Shown here one piece after another: positions 7,453-16,181 of a stretch of 27,602 nt of DNA. Numbering within the stretch: the stretch's first letter is position 1; every line of letters begins with the position of its first letter. Origin of the DNA: a virus; IMG/VR virus record IMGVR_UViG_3300030108_002126, positions 1 to 27,602 of that record. One strand, 5' to 3'. Below the pieces are notes generated by a model. The model was not told where the DNA came from. It did not search any database and saw nothing but the letters and a program-made list of their open reading frames with translations. A program made the position numbers and the translations under genes.

Positions 7453-8663
7453 TGAAAGTCTTACCTGCGGTATTTTCATATGAAGATATGAAAAGGAGAT
7501 TTGCTCAGGATAATCCTGACGACCCATATACCCGCAGGGCTGATTTAGAAAGCGGTATCTATGAATTAGATAGTTGGCTTATTCGTGTTGATGACAACGA
7601 TAAAGCGATTTCAACAGTTGGTTTCAAGGAACACCCATCACATACTGTTGTTGGTGGAATGTATGCTACTGCTGAAGGAAGAAAAATAGGTGGTAATAGT
7701 AAAGCATTACAAGATGCAAGAGAACCGCAGTTAAATCAATCAAAGCCATTAGTTGCTGCATTTGGGCATAGAGATGGGGATAATGCCCGTTGGATTGCTA
7801 ATGCTAAAAAGAATGGCTGGTCTTTTCCAGATAGCGATAATTGGGAGCAAATGAGTAAATTAATTCCTAATGATGTTCTTAGTGCTTGGTTGGCTAAATA
7901 TCCTGAAAGAATGGCTATCCGTTCTATTCGTGATGAAGGGCAAATGGCTAAATGTGTTTATCTTGATGACCCTACTCCACAATGGTTTAGCCTAATGAAA
8001 AGCAATTACAAAAGACAGTTAGGCAATTCAGGTTTTAATGTTATTAGAACAAGTGATGGTAAAAGAATGAATAGTAAAGGTCTTTCTCGTTCTCAAGCAA
8101 AATCTATGATTGATGATTTAGAATCAGGTAAAGATGTTAGTCGCTATCAAAAGAAAAGGAAATCTATTACTGGTGGTTGGAAAGGACAACTTAGAAAATG
8201 GCAACCTTCTAAAGCAGACGGTTATATGGAATTTACTCAATATAAAACACAAGACTCAGGAGATGAAGAAAGTTATATTCATGAAGATTTAATGAGTATG
8301 AAAGGAACAAATAATAGAATTATGGCTACTGGACATTATATGAATCGTGGACGAAAAAGAGTTGGAACAAACGATGAAAAATTACACCTTTGGGCTAAAA
8401 AAATTATTAATAGTGGGAAGCCCACAAAAAGAATGAGTAATTGGTTTTACATGACTCCCGATGGAACTGCCCGTGATTTCAAAGTGATGTTTGATGTTGT
8501 TCCTCCAAATGCTATTTTACCTCAACAATTCGGACAAAATAGAGGATTTATTAAAAATCCTGATAAAGAAGAGTTAATTGTATTTACTACGATATTAGAT
8601 AGAAAACACAAAGTTAATTTTAAAGATTGGTATGATATGTGGGACGAGGGGGTTATGCGATGA
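7452..8663 (+). CDS. Protein with GNAT-like N-terminal region, function unknown
   Basis: Start GTG 7452 lies on the previous stop and has AAGGTGG eight bases upstream, giving 403 aa. Residues 35-125 look like a GNAT acetyltransferase core. There is a strand pair (Y-E-L-D-S-W-L-I-R-V and A-I-S-T-V-G-F), a strand V-V-G-G-M-Y followed by R-K-I-G-G-N-S-K-A-L in place of the acetyl-CoA loop, then A-R-W-I-A-N-A-K-K-N-G-W as the last helix. This is pattern recognition, not a confirmed hit. The C-terminal 270 residues are unrecognised and rich in Lys, Gly and Ser. There is no W-x-x-I-L-K tag. It overlaps the terminase start by four bases. Confidence 0.75.
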   Translation: MKVLPAVFSYEDMKRRFAQDNPDDPYTRRADLESGIYELDSWLIRVDDNDKAISTVGFKEHPSHTVVGGMYATAEGRKIGGNSKALQDAREPQLNQSKPLVAAFGHRDGDNARWIANAKKNGWSFPDSDNWEQMSKLIPNDVLSAWLAKYPERMAIRSIRDEGQMAKCVYLDDPTPQWFSLMKSNYKRQLGNSGFNVIRTSDGKRMNSKGLSRSQAKSMIDDLESGKDVSRYQKKRKSITGGWKGQLRKWQPSKADGYMEFTQYKTQDSGDEESYIHEDLMSMKGTNNRIMATGHYMNRGRKRVGTNDEKLHLWAKKIINSGKPTKRMSNWFYMTPDGTARDFKVMFDVVPPNAILPQQFGQNRGFIKNPDKEELIVFTTILDRKHKVNFKDWYDMWDEGVMR

Positions 8664-10093
8664 ATGAATTAGAAGAGTTCAATTTTGAACATCAAATGGA
8701 TATGGAGTTATCTAAGAACTCTTTTCCATATTTCTTTCAAAATGTTCTCGGTTTTGATTTTCCATCATATATACAGGAATGGCATGAGTTAATGCATTCT
8801 ACTCAAAGAACTGTAATTATTTGTTCAAGAGACCACGGAAAATCTGTATTTATGCATAGTTGGGTTGTTTGGAAATTAATCTTTGAAGAACCTCCATATC
8901 AAATGTTATACATCTCTTCTAACCAAAAACAGACTTTGGTTCACATGAGAGACATAGATAAAATGTTTCAACACCCAATGCTTAAAAAGTTTAAACCCGC
9001 AAGAGGTTGGGCTATTGGAAACATTACATTGACTAATGGCAATCAAATCCTTGAGAGGTCGGTTGGTTCACAGATTCGTGGATTACACCCTCAAGAGATT
9101 GTTATTGATGACCCGTTGAAAGAATTTAGTATGACGGGTATTCAAAAAGTAACTGATTGGTTTTATGGCGACATGATACCAACACTTCACCATACGGCTT
9201 CGTTGAGGGTAATAGGAACTCCGTTTAGTTATACTGACATATATCAGCAATTAGCCGAAAATCCTGCATACACGGTTAATACTTATCCATGCCTAAATGC
9301 CCTCAACGAACCCCTATGGCCTGAAAGATGGAACTATGAAGCATTGATGGCTAGAAAGGCGGAAGTTGGTTCTTTGATGTTTACAAGAGAATATATGTGT
9401 GTTCCTATTTCAACTGGAACTTCTCTCTTTAATGTTGAGCATTTAGATAATGCGAAGAACAAAGACTTGGTTCTAAAACCAATGAGAAGAGAGAATCACA
9501 AATATTTCATAGGTATTGACCCTGCTATTTCAACAGATGGTGATTACAATGTAATTACAGTCATTGAAATGGATGAAGAAGAAAATAAATCAATAGTGTA
9601 TATTGACCGAGCAAAGAATGTTCAGTTCCGAGAAAACATACAAAAGGTAAAACTTCTTGGACAGTTATTTAGACCCGAAGTTATTCTTTTTGAAACAAAC
9701 ACATTTGCTAAATCTTTCACTCAGGAATTACGACAAGTTGCTGATTTAAATATTCACGACTTCAATACAACAAGAAGAAAAAAGCAGGAAGTAATTCTTA
9801 ACTTACAAATGACTCTTGAAAACGGCAAGATGAACTTTCCTTATGGTAATGAAGAAAGTAGAAGAGTTACTGGATTATTAGTTGAAGAATTGTCAATGTT
9901 TGCAATTACTGATAGAGGAAAATTTGAGGGAATAGGAGCGCATGACGATATGGTTATGAGTCTTGCTTTAGCCAATGCTGCTACATACCAAGCCTCAGAA
10001 ACCTTCATACTGCTTGATGATTTAGGGTTGTTTGACGATGATTCAAAAGGCGCAAAACGCACAGTAAATAGTGCCATAGGTCTTAATTTTTGA
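8660..10093 (+). CDS. terL: Terminase large subunit (packaging ATPase-nuclease)
   Basis: A 477-aa motor protein that pumps DNA into the procapsid and cuts it. ATG 8660 overlaps the previous stop, with GAGGGGG upstream. The ATPase half has a terminase-type Walker A C-S-R-D-H-G-K-S (about 55-62), Walker B E-I-V-I-D-D-P (about 146-152) and a coupling motif L-R-V-I-G-T-P-F (about 182-189). The RNase H-like nuclease half has F-I-G-I-D-P-A (Asp 287), V-I-L-F-E-T-N (Glu 345) and G-A-H-D-D-M-V-M-S (Asp 429/430). All catalytic positions are present, and the length is normal. No small subunit is recognisable nearby, though the next gene could be a candidate. The portal follows about 1.8 kb downstream. 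Confidence 0.95.
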   Translation: MNELEEFNFEHQMDMELSKNSFPYFFQNVLGFDFPSYIQEWHELMHSTQRTVIICSRDHGKSVFMHSWVVWKLIFEEPPYQMLYISSNQKQTLVHMRDIDKMFQHPMLKKFKPARGWAIGNITLTNGNQILERSVGSQIRGLHPQEIVIDDPLKEFSMTGIQKVTDWFYGDMIPTLHHTASLRVIGTPFSYTDIYQQLAENPAYTVNTYPCLNALNEPLWPERWNYEALMARKAEVGSLMFTREYMCVPISTGTSLFNVEHLDNAKNKDLVLKPMRRENHKYFIGIDPAISTDGDYNVITVIEMDEEENKSIVYIDRAKNVQFRENIQKVKLLGQLFRPEVILFETNTFAKSFTQELRQVADLNIHDFNTTRRKKQEVILNLQMTLENGKMNFPYGNEESRRVTGLLVEELSMFAITDRGKFEGIGAHDDMVMSLALANAATYQASETFILLDDLGLFDDDSKGAKRTVNSAIGLNF

Positions 10094-10102
10094 GGTGTTT
10101 AT

Positions 10103-11464
10103 ATGACAGAACAAGCAGATAAATACCGTCAAGCGGCTCAACAAATGCAAAGATTAGCCGAATTAGATGAAGAAGAGTCTGAAATGAAGGATAGTGTGCA
10201 AAGAGAACTTGGAATAGAATTAAAGTTTATTTTTGCTGATAGTCCTGTATTATCTGAGCATGAAGAAATAAACAAAATATCTGAAGTTTATGGATTAAAT
10301 GCAACTCAAGCAAGGAAAGAATTAAATGCTTTTCCTGATAAATATGTTATTCAAGAACAAAGCATTCCTGATTTAGTTAAGAAGATGAGAAACGCCCGTC
10401 GTAAATTAAAAGGTAATCAAAGAGATAGAATGTCAAAAGCAATTGATACTATGATTGATGCTTATACTGACCATTTAGGTAAATGTATTGATTCTATTAC
10501 TTGGCTTACTGATTACACTATTCCTTTGAAAAAGATGAGATATAATGAAAAAGATTTACATAAACTTTACACCATGAAAAGTCTTGATGAAAGAAGAGAA
10601 GTCGTTGATGCTCTTTGTAAATACTGGGAAGCAGAATTAAATCAAAAAGACATGGCTTATGGAAAAGAATACAGTCAAATGTATAATGAAATGAAAATTG
10701 CTAAGAAAGAATTTAGAGATTGTTTAGCGAAGGTTTCTAATCAATCTATTACAAAAACAAAGAAAGAAAGACAACAAGATTTTATTCTTAAATCTGTTTG
10801 TGAAAATCCAGGAATTAGTGCCAAAATGATTCATGAAAAAATGCCTACTCCTTTGTTTAAAATTTCATCTCCTAATTCTATTTCACAGACAATAAAGAAA
10901 TTAGATATTATTTCATACAAAGGCAGTTTCTATAAAGCACCTTCTATGTTAAAGAAAAACATTTGGGCTTATACTGCTGCATTTATTGACTCCGATGGAT
11001 ATATTACTTTAGATAGAAATATGAATCCAAGAGTAGGATTAGTGGCAACAGGGCAAAGAGGTCGAGCATTTATGGAAGAAATGCACAAATCAATAGGTTT
11101 TGGTCGTATGCACTTAGACCAAAAATCACCACAAGATACTCGTCTTATTAACAGATTAAACTTTTATTCTCAAAATGATGTTAGAGAACTTTTAACTAAA
11201 TGCTTACCACATTTTAGATTAAAGAAGGGTAATGCTAAATTATTGTTAGAATTAATTCGTATGAAGAAGTCTTACAAGAAAGCCGATTGGTATAAACAAA
11301 GATGTGATGAGATTTTTAAATTAATGAAATGGGAGAACCATAAAGACCATGTAGGTTTTGATTGGCTAAAAGAAGGTATTTATCTTGATGATATTCAAAA
11401 GTTTAAAGACAACTGTAAAATGTCTGTTATGGATTCTTTAGAAACTATTGGAACGGTGGTTTGA
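10103..11464 (+). CDS. Protein with winged-helix and LAGLIDADG-type domain
   Basis: ATG 10103 has GAGGTG upstream, giving 453 aa. Residues 1-220 are helical and charged, with Y-G-L-N-A-T-Q-A-R-K-E-L resembling a helix-turn-helix. Residues 226-280 look like a winged helix (D-F-I-L-K-S-V-C-E-N-P-G-I-S-A-K-M-I). Residues 288-420 carry one LAGLIDADG-like core, Y-T-A-A-F-I-D-S-D-G-Y-I, followed by F-R-L-K-K-G-N-A-K-L-L-L-E-L-I. In homing endonucleases the last acidic residue of that motif binds the catalytic metal. Asp 298 keeps it. It is a complete gene, not an intein or intron insertion. A role in terminase or packaging, or as a domesticated endonuclease, is inference. Confidence 0.8.
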   Translation: MTEQADKYRQAAQQMQRLAELDEEESEMKDSVQRELGIELKFIFADSPVLSEHEEINKISEVYGLNATQARKELNAFPDKYVIQEQSIPDLVKKMRNARRKLKGNQRDRMSKAIDTMIDAYTDHLGKCIDSITWLTDYTIPLKKMRYNEKDLHKLYTMKSLDERREVVDALCKYWEAELNQKDMAYGKEYSQMYNEMKIAKKEFRDCLAKVSNQSITKTKKERQQDFILKSVCENPGISAKMIHEKMPTPLFKISSPNSISQTIKKLDIISYKGSFYKAPSMLKKNIWAYTAAFIDSDGYITLDRNMNPRVGLVATGQRGRAFMEEMHKSIGFGRMHLDQKSPQDTRLINRLNFYSQNDVRELLTKCLPHFRLKKGNAKLLLELIRMKKSYKKADWYKQRCDEIFKLMKWENHKDHVGFDWLKEGIYLDDIQKFKDNCKMSVMDSLETIGTVV

Positions 11465-11629
11465 ATGGGAAACCGATATGATAGGTTTAAAATAAAAGTT
11501 AGAAAAGCCCTTCCCGATTCAATTAGATACAGAACTGTTTGTAGAAAATGCAAAAAGGCCGTAAGACAAAGTGAAAGATGTGTAAGTTGTCAAATTGAAT
11601 TTGCTATTGAATGGGGGCAAGCATGGTGA
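11465..11629 (+). CDS. Zinc-ribbon miniprotein, 54 aa
   Basis: ATG 11465 directly follows the previous stop and gives M-G-N-R-Y-D-R-F-K-I and so on, ending G-Q-A-W. Two Cys pairs (C-R-K-C at about 27-30 and C-V-S-C at about 39-42) make a four-cysteine zinc ribbon, with a basic N-terminal half. The open frame is short, but gene spacing is right and it fills the gap before the next gene. Likely nucleic-acid or protein binding; the partner is unknown. Confidence 0.7.
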   Translation: MGNRYDRFKIKVRKALPDSIRYRTVCRKCKKAVRQSERCVSCQIEFAIEWGQAW

Positions 11630-11640
11630 TTATTAAGAGT

Positions 11641-11871
11641 ATGAGTTGGAATCAACTTTACAAGGGCATAATTAGTGATGAATTGCCGCAAGATAGAACA
11701 AGATATGTTAGATTCACTAATTTAGCAAGCATCAATAAACGAATGGTTTTATATTATTTAAAAAGAGGTTTTGAAAGACCTGAACTGAGAAAATCTTTAC
11801 TAAAGGGCATTTTAGAAGAAATGCTTCGTTCAAGCAACGAAAGATATGATATTGAGGATTCAACGAAGTAA
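11641..11871 (+). CDS. Small protein with weak copy of the N-terminal tag
   Basis: Three in-frame ATG codons are possible, at 11611, 11623 and 11641. The last gives M-S-W-N-Q-L-Y-K, a looser form of the shared tag with Trp and Lys in the correct spacing, and 76 aa. GGTGAT lies ten bases upstream, a little far. ATG 11623 has GGGGGC five bases before it and cannot be excluded. The rest is a basic helical protein (R-T-R-Y-V-R-F-T-N-L, then K-R-G-F-E-R-P-E-L-R-K-S-L). No family is recognised. It sits immediately before the portal gene. Confidence 0.65.
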   Translation: MSWNQLYKGIISDELPQDRTRYVRFTNLASINKRMVLYYLKRGFERPELRKSLLKGILEEMLRSSNERYDIEDSTK

Positions 11872-11927
11872 TGACCGAAGCGTTCATAGGCGAGGATAGC
11901 ATAGGCGATAAATAGGGGGTGTTGAGG
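11872..11927 (+). other. Short gap before portal, possible 14-aa micro-ORF
   Basis: These 56 bases hold an ATG (11871, overlapping the previous stop) followed by 14 codons to a TAG at 11913-11915. It also holds an imperfect repeat of CATAGGCGA (11884 and 11899) and the portal ribosome site GGGGGTG. I see no promoter or hairpin. The micro-ORF could be a leader or mere chance. Confidence 0.25.
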
Positions 11928-13568
11928 TTGGCTGACGGAAAAAGAAGATTCTCTTTTACTAACCTATTTAGACGACAAACTCCCAAACCTGCGGATAGAA
12001 CAGTCTATAATATGGGTATTCAGGAAAGAGAAAACCGTCATATGATGACTGGCCCATTACTGTATAATATAATGAATCAATCAGTAATTGGAAGAACATG
12101 TATTACTCAACTAAAACAAGAAGTATTTCGTAGAGGATATGTTTGGGAAAAAGCATACGAAGCAAGGTGTAATAATTGTGGTAAAGAACATACTAGACCT
12201 GTTCAAGAGTGTTCTCGTTGTGGGAGTAAAGACTTAAAGAAACCTGATGTAAAGCAATTAGAATATGCTGAAAAGTTTATTGAAGGTTATGTAAATAAAT
12301 CAGAACAATTATTCATTGATGTATTACAGGAACTAGAAGATGATTTGAATATTATGGATGATGCTTACATAGTCATGGTAAAAGAATACTTCTTAGACGG
12401 TAATCAAGATATACGGATGCATAGAATCAAAGAGTTGTATAGAGGCGACCCAGTAACTATGTTTATTTATACAGATGAATTAGGTCAAAGAGGAACAAAA
12501 GGATTTACTTGTGTTAATCATAGAAATGTTATTCACACCGAGCCTCACGAAAAGTGTGATATTTGCGGTGGAAAGGTATATCCTGTTCATTATGTAAATA
12601 GGGCTATGGGCGAAGAACAATACTTTTTGGAAGGAGAAGTTCTTCATTTCAGTAAATATAGTCCTTCTCGTCTTTATGGGCAATCGCCAGTAGTTACACT
12701 ATTCAATGCAATTATGACTTTAATTGCTATGGAAAACTATGTAAATTCCTCTTATACTAAGAGTCGCATGCCAAGAGGATTACTTGCAGTCCAAACAAGA
12801 AACATGGATTCAATGCGTTCTTTTTGGAGAGGCGTTAAAGAAAAAATGGAAGCAGACCCTCATTTTATTCCTGTTATGGGCATTGAAGCAGAAGGCGGAA
12901 AGGGTTCAGTTGAATGGATTAAATTCATGGACAGTCTAAAAGAAATGGATTATGTTTCTGTTAAAGATGATTTAAGAGATAGAATATCAGCATTCTATGG
13001 AGTAAGTAAAGTATTCATGGCTGATAATACAACAAGCGGTGGATTAAACAATGAAGGTATGCAAATTCTTGTAACGAATAGAGCAGTTCAAAAAGCACAG
13101 ACTGTTTACAATAACTATGTTTTCCCGTTCCTTGTAAAGCAATTTGGCATTACTGATTGGAATTTAAAACTTCCACCGAGCGAAGAAGAGGATGAAATCG
13201 CTGTTCTCCGTAAGCGTGAAATTGAAGTTAATATTGCTGCTTCTGTTAAAAATTTAGGATTTGAAGTCGATATGGACGAAGATGGACAGTTTACTTTTAA
13301 GAAACCCGAACCTGAAGAAAAACCAGAAGGTGAAGGAAAAGAAGATAAACCAGTTGATAAAGACCCATATGCAGGAACAAACATTGATGCTTCGCAATTA
13401 GGACAAATGCAGGAACAAGCACTACAAGGAAGCAAGCCACAGGAAAACCCTGCGACAACTAGAAATAAGCCGTCTATGAATCAAGCACCAGACAAGCGAC
13501 TAACGGGATTACCGTTAGATGCGGGAAATCAAAATAATGACAAAAGAACCGAAAGGAGAGTAGGATAA
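11928..13568 (+). CDS. Portal protein with two zinc-ribbon insertions
   Basis: Forms the dodecameric ring at the capsid vertex through which DNA enters and leaves. Start TTG 11928 has GGGGGTG upstream and gives 546 aa; GTG 11919 is the alternative. Typical portal segments are the L-Y-G-Q-S-P-V-V-T-L-F-N-A region (about 249-261), the R-I-S-A-F-Y-G-V-S-K-V-F-M-A-D region (about 352-366), and T-S-G-G-L-N-N-E with a following long helix. The tail is Pro/Glu-rich and probably disordered. Unusually, two cysteine sets lie in the N-terminal half: C-N-N-C with C-S-R-C (about 81-98), and C-V-N-H with C-D-I-C (about 195-213). Both look like zinc ribbons. The assignment to portal is strong; the role of the zinc sites is unknown. 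Confidence 0.88.
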   Translation: MADGKRRFSFTNLFRRQTPKPADRTVYNMGIQERENRHMMTGPLLYNIMNQSVIGRTCITQLKQEVFRRGYVWEKAYEARCNNCGKEHTRPVQECSRCGSKDLKKPDVKQLEYAEKFIEGYVNKSEQLFIDVLQELEDDLNIMDDAYIVMVKEYFLDGNQDIRMHRIKELYRGDPVTMFIYTDELGQRGTKGFTCVNHRNVIHTEPHEKCDICGGKVYPVHYVNRAMGEEQYFLEGEVLHFSKYSPSRLYGQSPVVTLFNAIMTLIAMENYVNSSYTKSRMPRGLLAVQTRNMDSMRSFWRGVKEKMEADPHFIPVMGIEAEGGKGSVEWIKFMDSLKEMDYVSVKDDLRDRISAFYGVSKVFMADNTTSGGLNNEGMQILVTNRAVQKAQTVYNNYVFPFLVKQFGITDWNLKLPPSEEEDEIAVLRKREIEVNIAASVKNLGFEVDMDEDGQFTFKKPEPEEKPEGEGKEDKPVDKDPYAGTNIDASQLGQMQEQALQGSKPQENPATTRNKPSMNQAPDKRLTGLPLDAGNQNNDKRTERRVG

Positions 13569-13882
13569 TGAATTGGTTAGATATTTTGAAATTTAAAAGA
13601 GACTTCAAGGATTTGCGACAATTAAGAGGTGAAGGGCTTAGAAGCGGTGCTAAACAAAGAACCGCTAATAAAGTTCTTGGAGATATTTCAAGAGAACCTA
13701 AAGGAGCAAGAACTGGAGATATTACTGATATGCAAGAAGAAAGGGATATGGATGATGAACTTGCTGAAATGACAAGAAGCGATTTAATGGATGTAGTTAT
13801 GGAAAGGATTGCTCAAATGTCCAAAAAAGATTTAATTGATATGCTAGTTAGAACTAGAGGCGAATTAGGTGAGAAAGTATGA
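13568..13882 (+). CDS. Tagged helical protein downstream of portal
   Basis: ATG 13568 shares its A with the portal stop and has GGAGAGTAGG upstream. The 104-aa product begins M-N-W-L-D-I-L-K-F-K-R-D-F, a textbook copy of the shared tag followed by a basic helix. Residues 55-104 are acidic to mixed helices with repeated D-L-M/I-D-[V/M]-[V/L] segments (R-S-D-L-M-D-V-V and K-K-D-L-I-D-M-L). No family recognised. Sitting in the portal-to-protease interval, it is a candidate internal or portal-associated capsid protein. Confidence 0.8.
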   Translation: MNWLDILKFKRDFKDLRQLRGEGLRSGAKQRTANKVLGDISREPKGARTGDITDMQEERDMDDELAEMTRSDLMDVVMERIAQMSKKDLIDMLVRTRGELGEKV

Positions 13883-14103
13883 CCGAAGATAACAGACAAA
13901 AAGAAATTAGGTTGAAGAAAGAATTGGCTCAAGTAAAAGCCATGAATGCAAATGCTGATGCTAAATTAAAGCCTTCAAGGGATTTTAGCGTTGGTGTTCC
14001 AAAAGATACATCAGTTAAGAAAAGCCCGCATTCTGCGGATAATCCTGATGTAATTCTTCTTCCTCCTAAAAGAAGAGGAAAGAAAGAAAACATTCCGTTT
14101 TAA
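13879..14103 (+). CDS. Small charged protein, 74 aa, function unknown
   Basis: ATG 13879 overlaps the previous stop (ATGA) and has GGTGAG upstream. The N-terminal 35 residues form a charged helix (R-L-K-K-E-L-A-Q-V-K-A-M-N). The second half is Pro/Lys-rich, probably extended, ending P-P-K-R-R-G-K-K-E-N-I-P-F. No tag and no known motif. It belongs to the portal-to-protease operon by spacing. Function unknown. Confidence 0.7.
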   Translation: MTEDNRQKEIRLKKELAQVKAMNANADAKLKPSRDFSVGVPKDTSVKKSPHSADNPDVILLPPKRRGKKENIPF

Positions 14104-14112
14104 GGTGATTGA

Positions 14113-15816
14113 ATGCTCTTTGAATTATCTAAAGATAAATCTTTGCTTAGTATGTTAAGCAAGGCAAATTTAGATGAACATACTGCTAAATTAGTTAAGG
14201 GTGAAGCAAACCCTACTGAAATTAAAAAGTCTTTGATTGAAAACATAAATTCAGATAATATCGTTGCTTACAGAAAATATATTAAAAAGGCAGAAGAAGA
14301 GGAAGAAACTATTCGTGAGAGAGAAGAAAGAAAAATTACTGAATCTCAAAGGAAAAAAGCAATTCAACTTCTTGCTGAAAAGGAAGGAACTTCAAAAGAA
14401 GAGGTAAATACTTCTGTAATTCCTACTACAAAGAAGGAAGCAAGAAGGTTTATTATAGAATTAGAAAGAGAACTCAAAACAGAAAAAGATATTGGTGTTG
14501 ATGATGATTCACCGCAAACTTCTGAATTAGAAACTGATAAGGATAAACAAACTAAACTTCAAGCGGCTGAGGCTTCAAAGGAAAGAAGACTTGAAGCAAA
14601 GAAAAAAGATGCTCAAAGGCAATTAAATAAAGCAACAAACTGGTTAGGAGAAGTAGAAGATTTAGTAGAAAAACTAGATTATACGGTTTCAGATGGAAAG
14701 GTTGAAGTTAAGCGTCTTGCTGAATATCAAAAGTTTGGAAATAGCCTTACTGAATCCAACGAAGTTATTTCTTTAATTATGCTTTATGAAGGTAATGATA
14801 AATATTTAAGTGATAGATATTCTGAAGTATTAGTTGATTATGACTTTGGTAAAGGTAAAGAAAGTAATATTTTAATGCCCTACAAACAACTGAAAGGTTC
14901 AGAACAAATGATGCCTGTTCCCAAAAAAGCAGTATTTGTAAACGATTTAGATGAAAGATGGTCTAAATTAACAAAAGCGAATTATAAGGGAGTTAAGTTG
15001 TCTGATATTGTAAAGGAAATGCACCGTAAAAGACACGGAAAGCAACCTGTTGTTGATAGAAAAGACAAACAAAGAAAAGAAGAACTTCAAAGATTGCAAA
15101 GATATATTTCAGGAGAGTCTCCAAGAGATGCGTCTAAATTCAAAAAACTAAGAAGTAAAGTGAAAAAAATAAATTCTCAAGTTACTAAATCTAATGCAGA
15201 TAAACTTTCTATTGAAGAAAATATCAAAAGATTAAAAGGTCTTGATACAGAACAAATTGTCGCTGAAAAGGTTAAAAGAATATCTAGGGGTGTTAAAGAC
15301 CTTAGCGATGTTGGCAGAATGAGAGAAGCAATTGCTTCTATTAAGGATATTCAAGAAAACCCTGAAAAATATACTGAGGAATTTACTCAGGAAATTAAAG
15401 ATGCTATCGAAGAACAACAAGAAAAATTAGTCGTAGTAACTAACGAGATTGATAAATTAAATATGCTCAATCCTGTTCTTAGAAGAGTTAGGAGAGCATT
15501 AGGCCAAATTGACAATGTAAGAGAAGATACTGGAAAAGAACCAGCAGGTGAAGTTAAAAGAATCTTAGGCAGACTAACAGTTCATATTATTCGTTTAGAC
15601 AGAACCGCAGGTAGAATAACCAAAATTTCTGAAAAGGTTGAAGATAAAACCGATTCTATTATTGAAAGACTTCAGCGTGGAGAAACTGTTGGAGAAACAG
15701 TTGAAGGTGCTTCAATCAATTCGTTAAGAGGATTAAATGAACAGTTTGCTGAACATAAAGAAAACATTGATTCTATTATGAATGAATATGATAATTTGGT
15801 AGGTGGAACAGAATGA
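14113..15816 (+). CDS. Long coiled-coil protein, 567 aa
   Basis: ATG 14113 follows GGTGAT by three bases. Almost the whole protein is helical and rich in Lys, Glu, Arg and Ile. Strong coiled-coil character is seen at about 50-110, 145-200, 310-400 and 420-550. One short stretch near 225-290 looks more globular (Y-D-F-G-K-G-K-E-S-N-I-L-M-P-Y). No tag, membrane segment or enzymatic motif is visible. Position between portal and protease fits a head-assembly or internal core protein. A tape measure is less likely, because those usually lie after the tail genes. Function is not recognised. Confidence 0.75.
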   Translation: MLFELSKDKSLLSMLSKANLDEHTAKLVKGEANPTEIKKSLIENINSDNIVAYRKYIKKAEEEEETIREREERKITESQRKKAIQLLAEKEGTSKEEVNTSVIPTTKKEARRFIIELERELKTEKDIGVDDDSPQTSELETDKDKQTKLQAAEASKERRLEAKKKDAQRQLNKATNWLGEVEDLVEKLDYTVSDGKVEVKRLAEYQKFGNSLTESNEVISLIMLYEGNDKYLSDRYSEVLVDYDFGKGKESNILMPYKQLKGSEQMMPVPKKAVFVNDLDERWSKLTKANYKGVKLSDIVKEMHRKRHGKQPVVDRKDKQRKEELQRLQRYISGESPRDASKFKKLRSKVKKINSQVTKSNADKLSIEENIKRLKGLDTEQIVAEKVKRISRGVKDLSDVGRMREAIASIKDIQENPEKYTEEFTQEIKDAIEEQQEKLVVVTNEIDKLNMLNPVLRRVRRALGQIDNVREDTGKEPAGEVKRILGRLTVHIIRLDRTAGRITKISEKVEDKTDSIIERLQRGETVGETVEGASINSLRGLNEQFAEHKENIDSIMNEYDNLVGGTE

Positions 15817-16172
15817 CATGGGATTTTTATGGTGACGGAGAAAACTTCGTGCTTAAAGAAAAGAAAAAAGAATCGCCAAAAGAGATTTTAGATTCAATGG
15901 ATGCCAAAGCAAGAAAGAAACTTAAAAAGACTCTTCAAGCAGCAGAACCCACAGAATTTTTTGGTCAAGACTTTACTAAATTAGGAGATTTAATTTCAGT
16001 TTTAAGACAATTAGACTTAACGAAATCAGATAAGAAGTTAAACAAGAAAATGAAGTCAATGGATGAAAGGAATGTTGATATAGTCGCTACTGCTACGAAA
16101 CTTCGTAAGGAGTATGAACTCCTTTATCGACAATTAAGAGATTTAGTTTATCCTAAAGGTAAAAAAGATTAA
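15813..16172 (+). CDS. Small helical protein, 119 aa
   Basis: ATG 15813 overlaps the previous stop (ATGA) and has GGTGG upstream. It begins M-T-W-D-F-Y-G-D-G-E-N-F-V-L-K. That opens like the shared tag (M-T-W) but has extra residues before V-L-K, so it is at best a diverged or interrupted copy. The remainder is a helical, Lys-rich protein with a globular middle (F-F-G-Q-D-F-T-K-L-G-D-L-I-S-V-L) and a basic end. No family recognised. Confidence 0.75.
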   Translation: MTWDFYGDGENFVLKEKKKESPKEILDSMDAKARKKLKKTLQAAEPTEFFGQDFTKLGDLISVLRQLDLTKSDKKLNKKMKSMDERNVDIVATATKLRKEYELLYRQLRDLVYPKGKKD

Positions 16173-16181
16173 GGTGATAAA

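Noticed and set aside
15813-15860. M-T-W-D-F-Y-G-D-G-E-N-F-V-L-K as a full tag
   Set aside because: It opens like the tag, but the distance from Trp to V-L-K is much longer. Counted only as a possible diverged copy.
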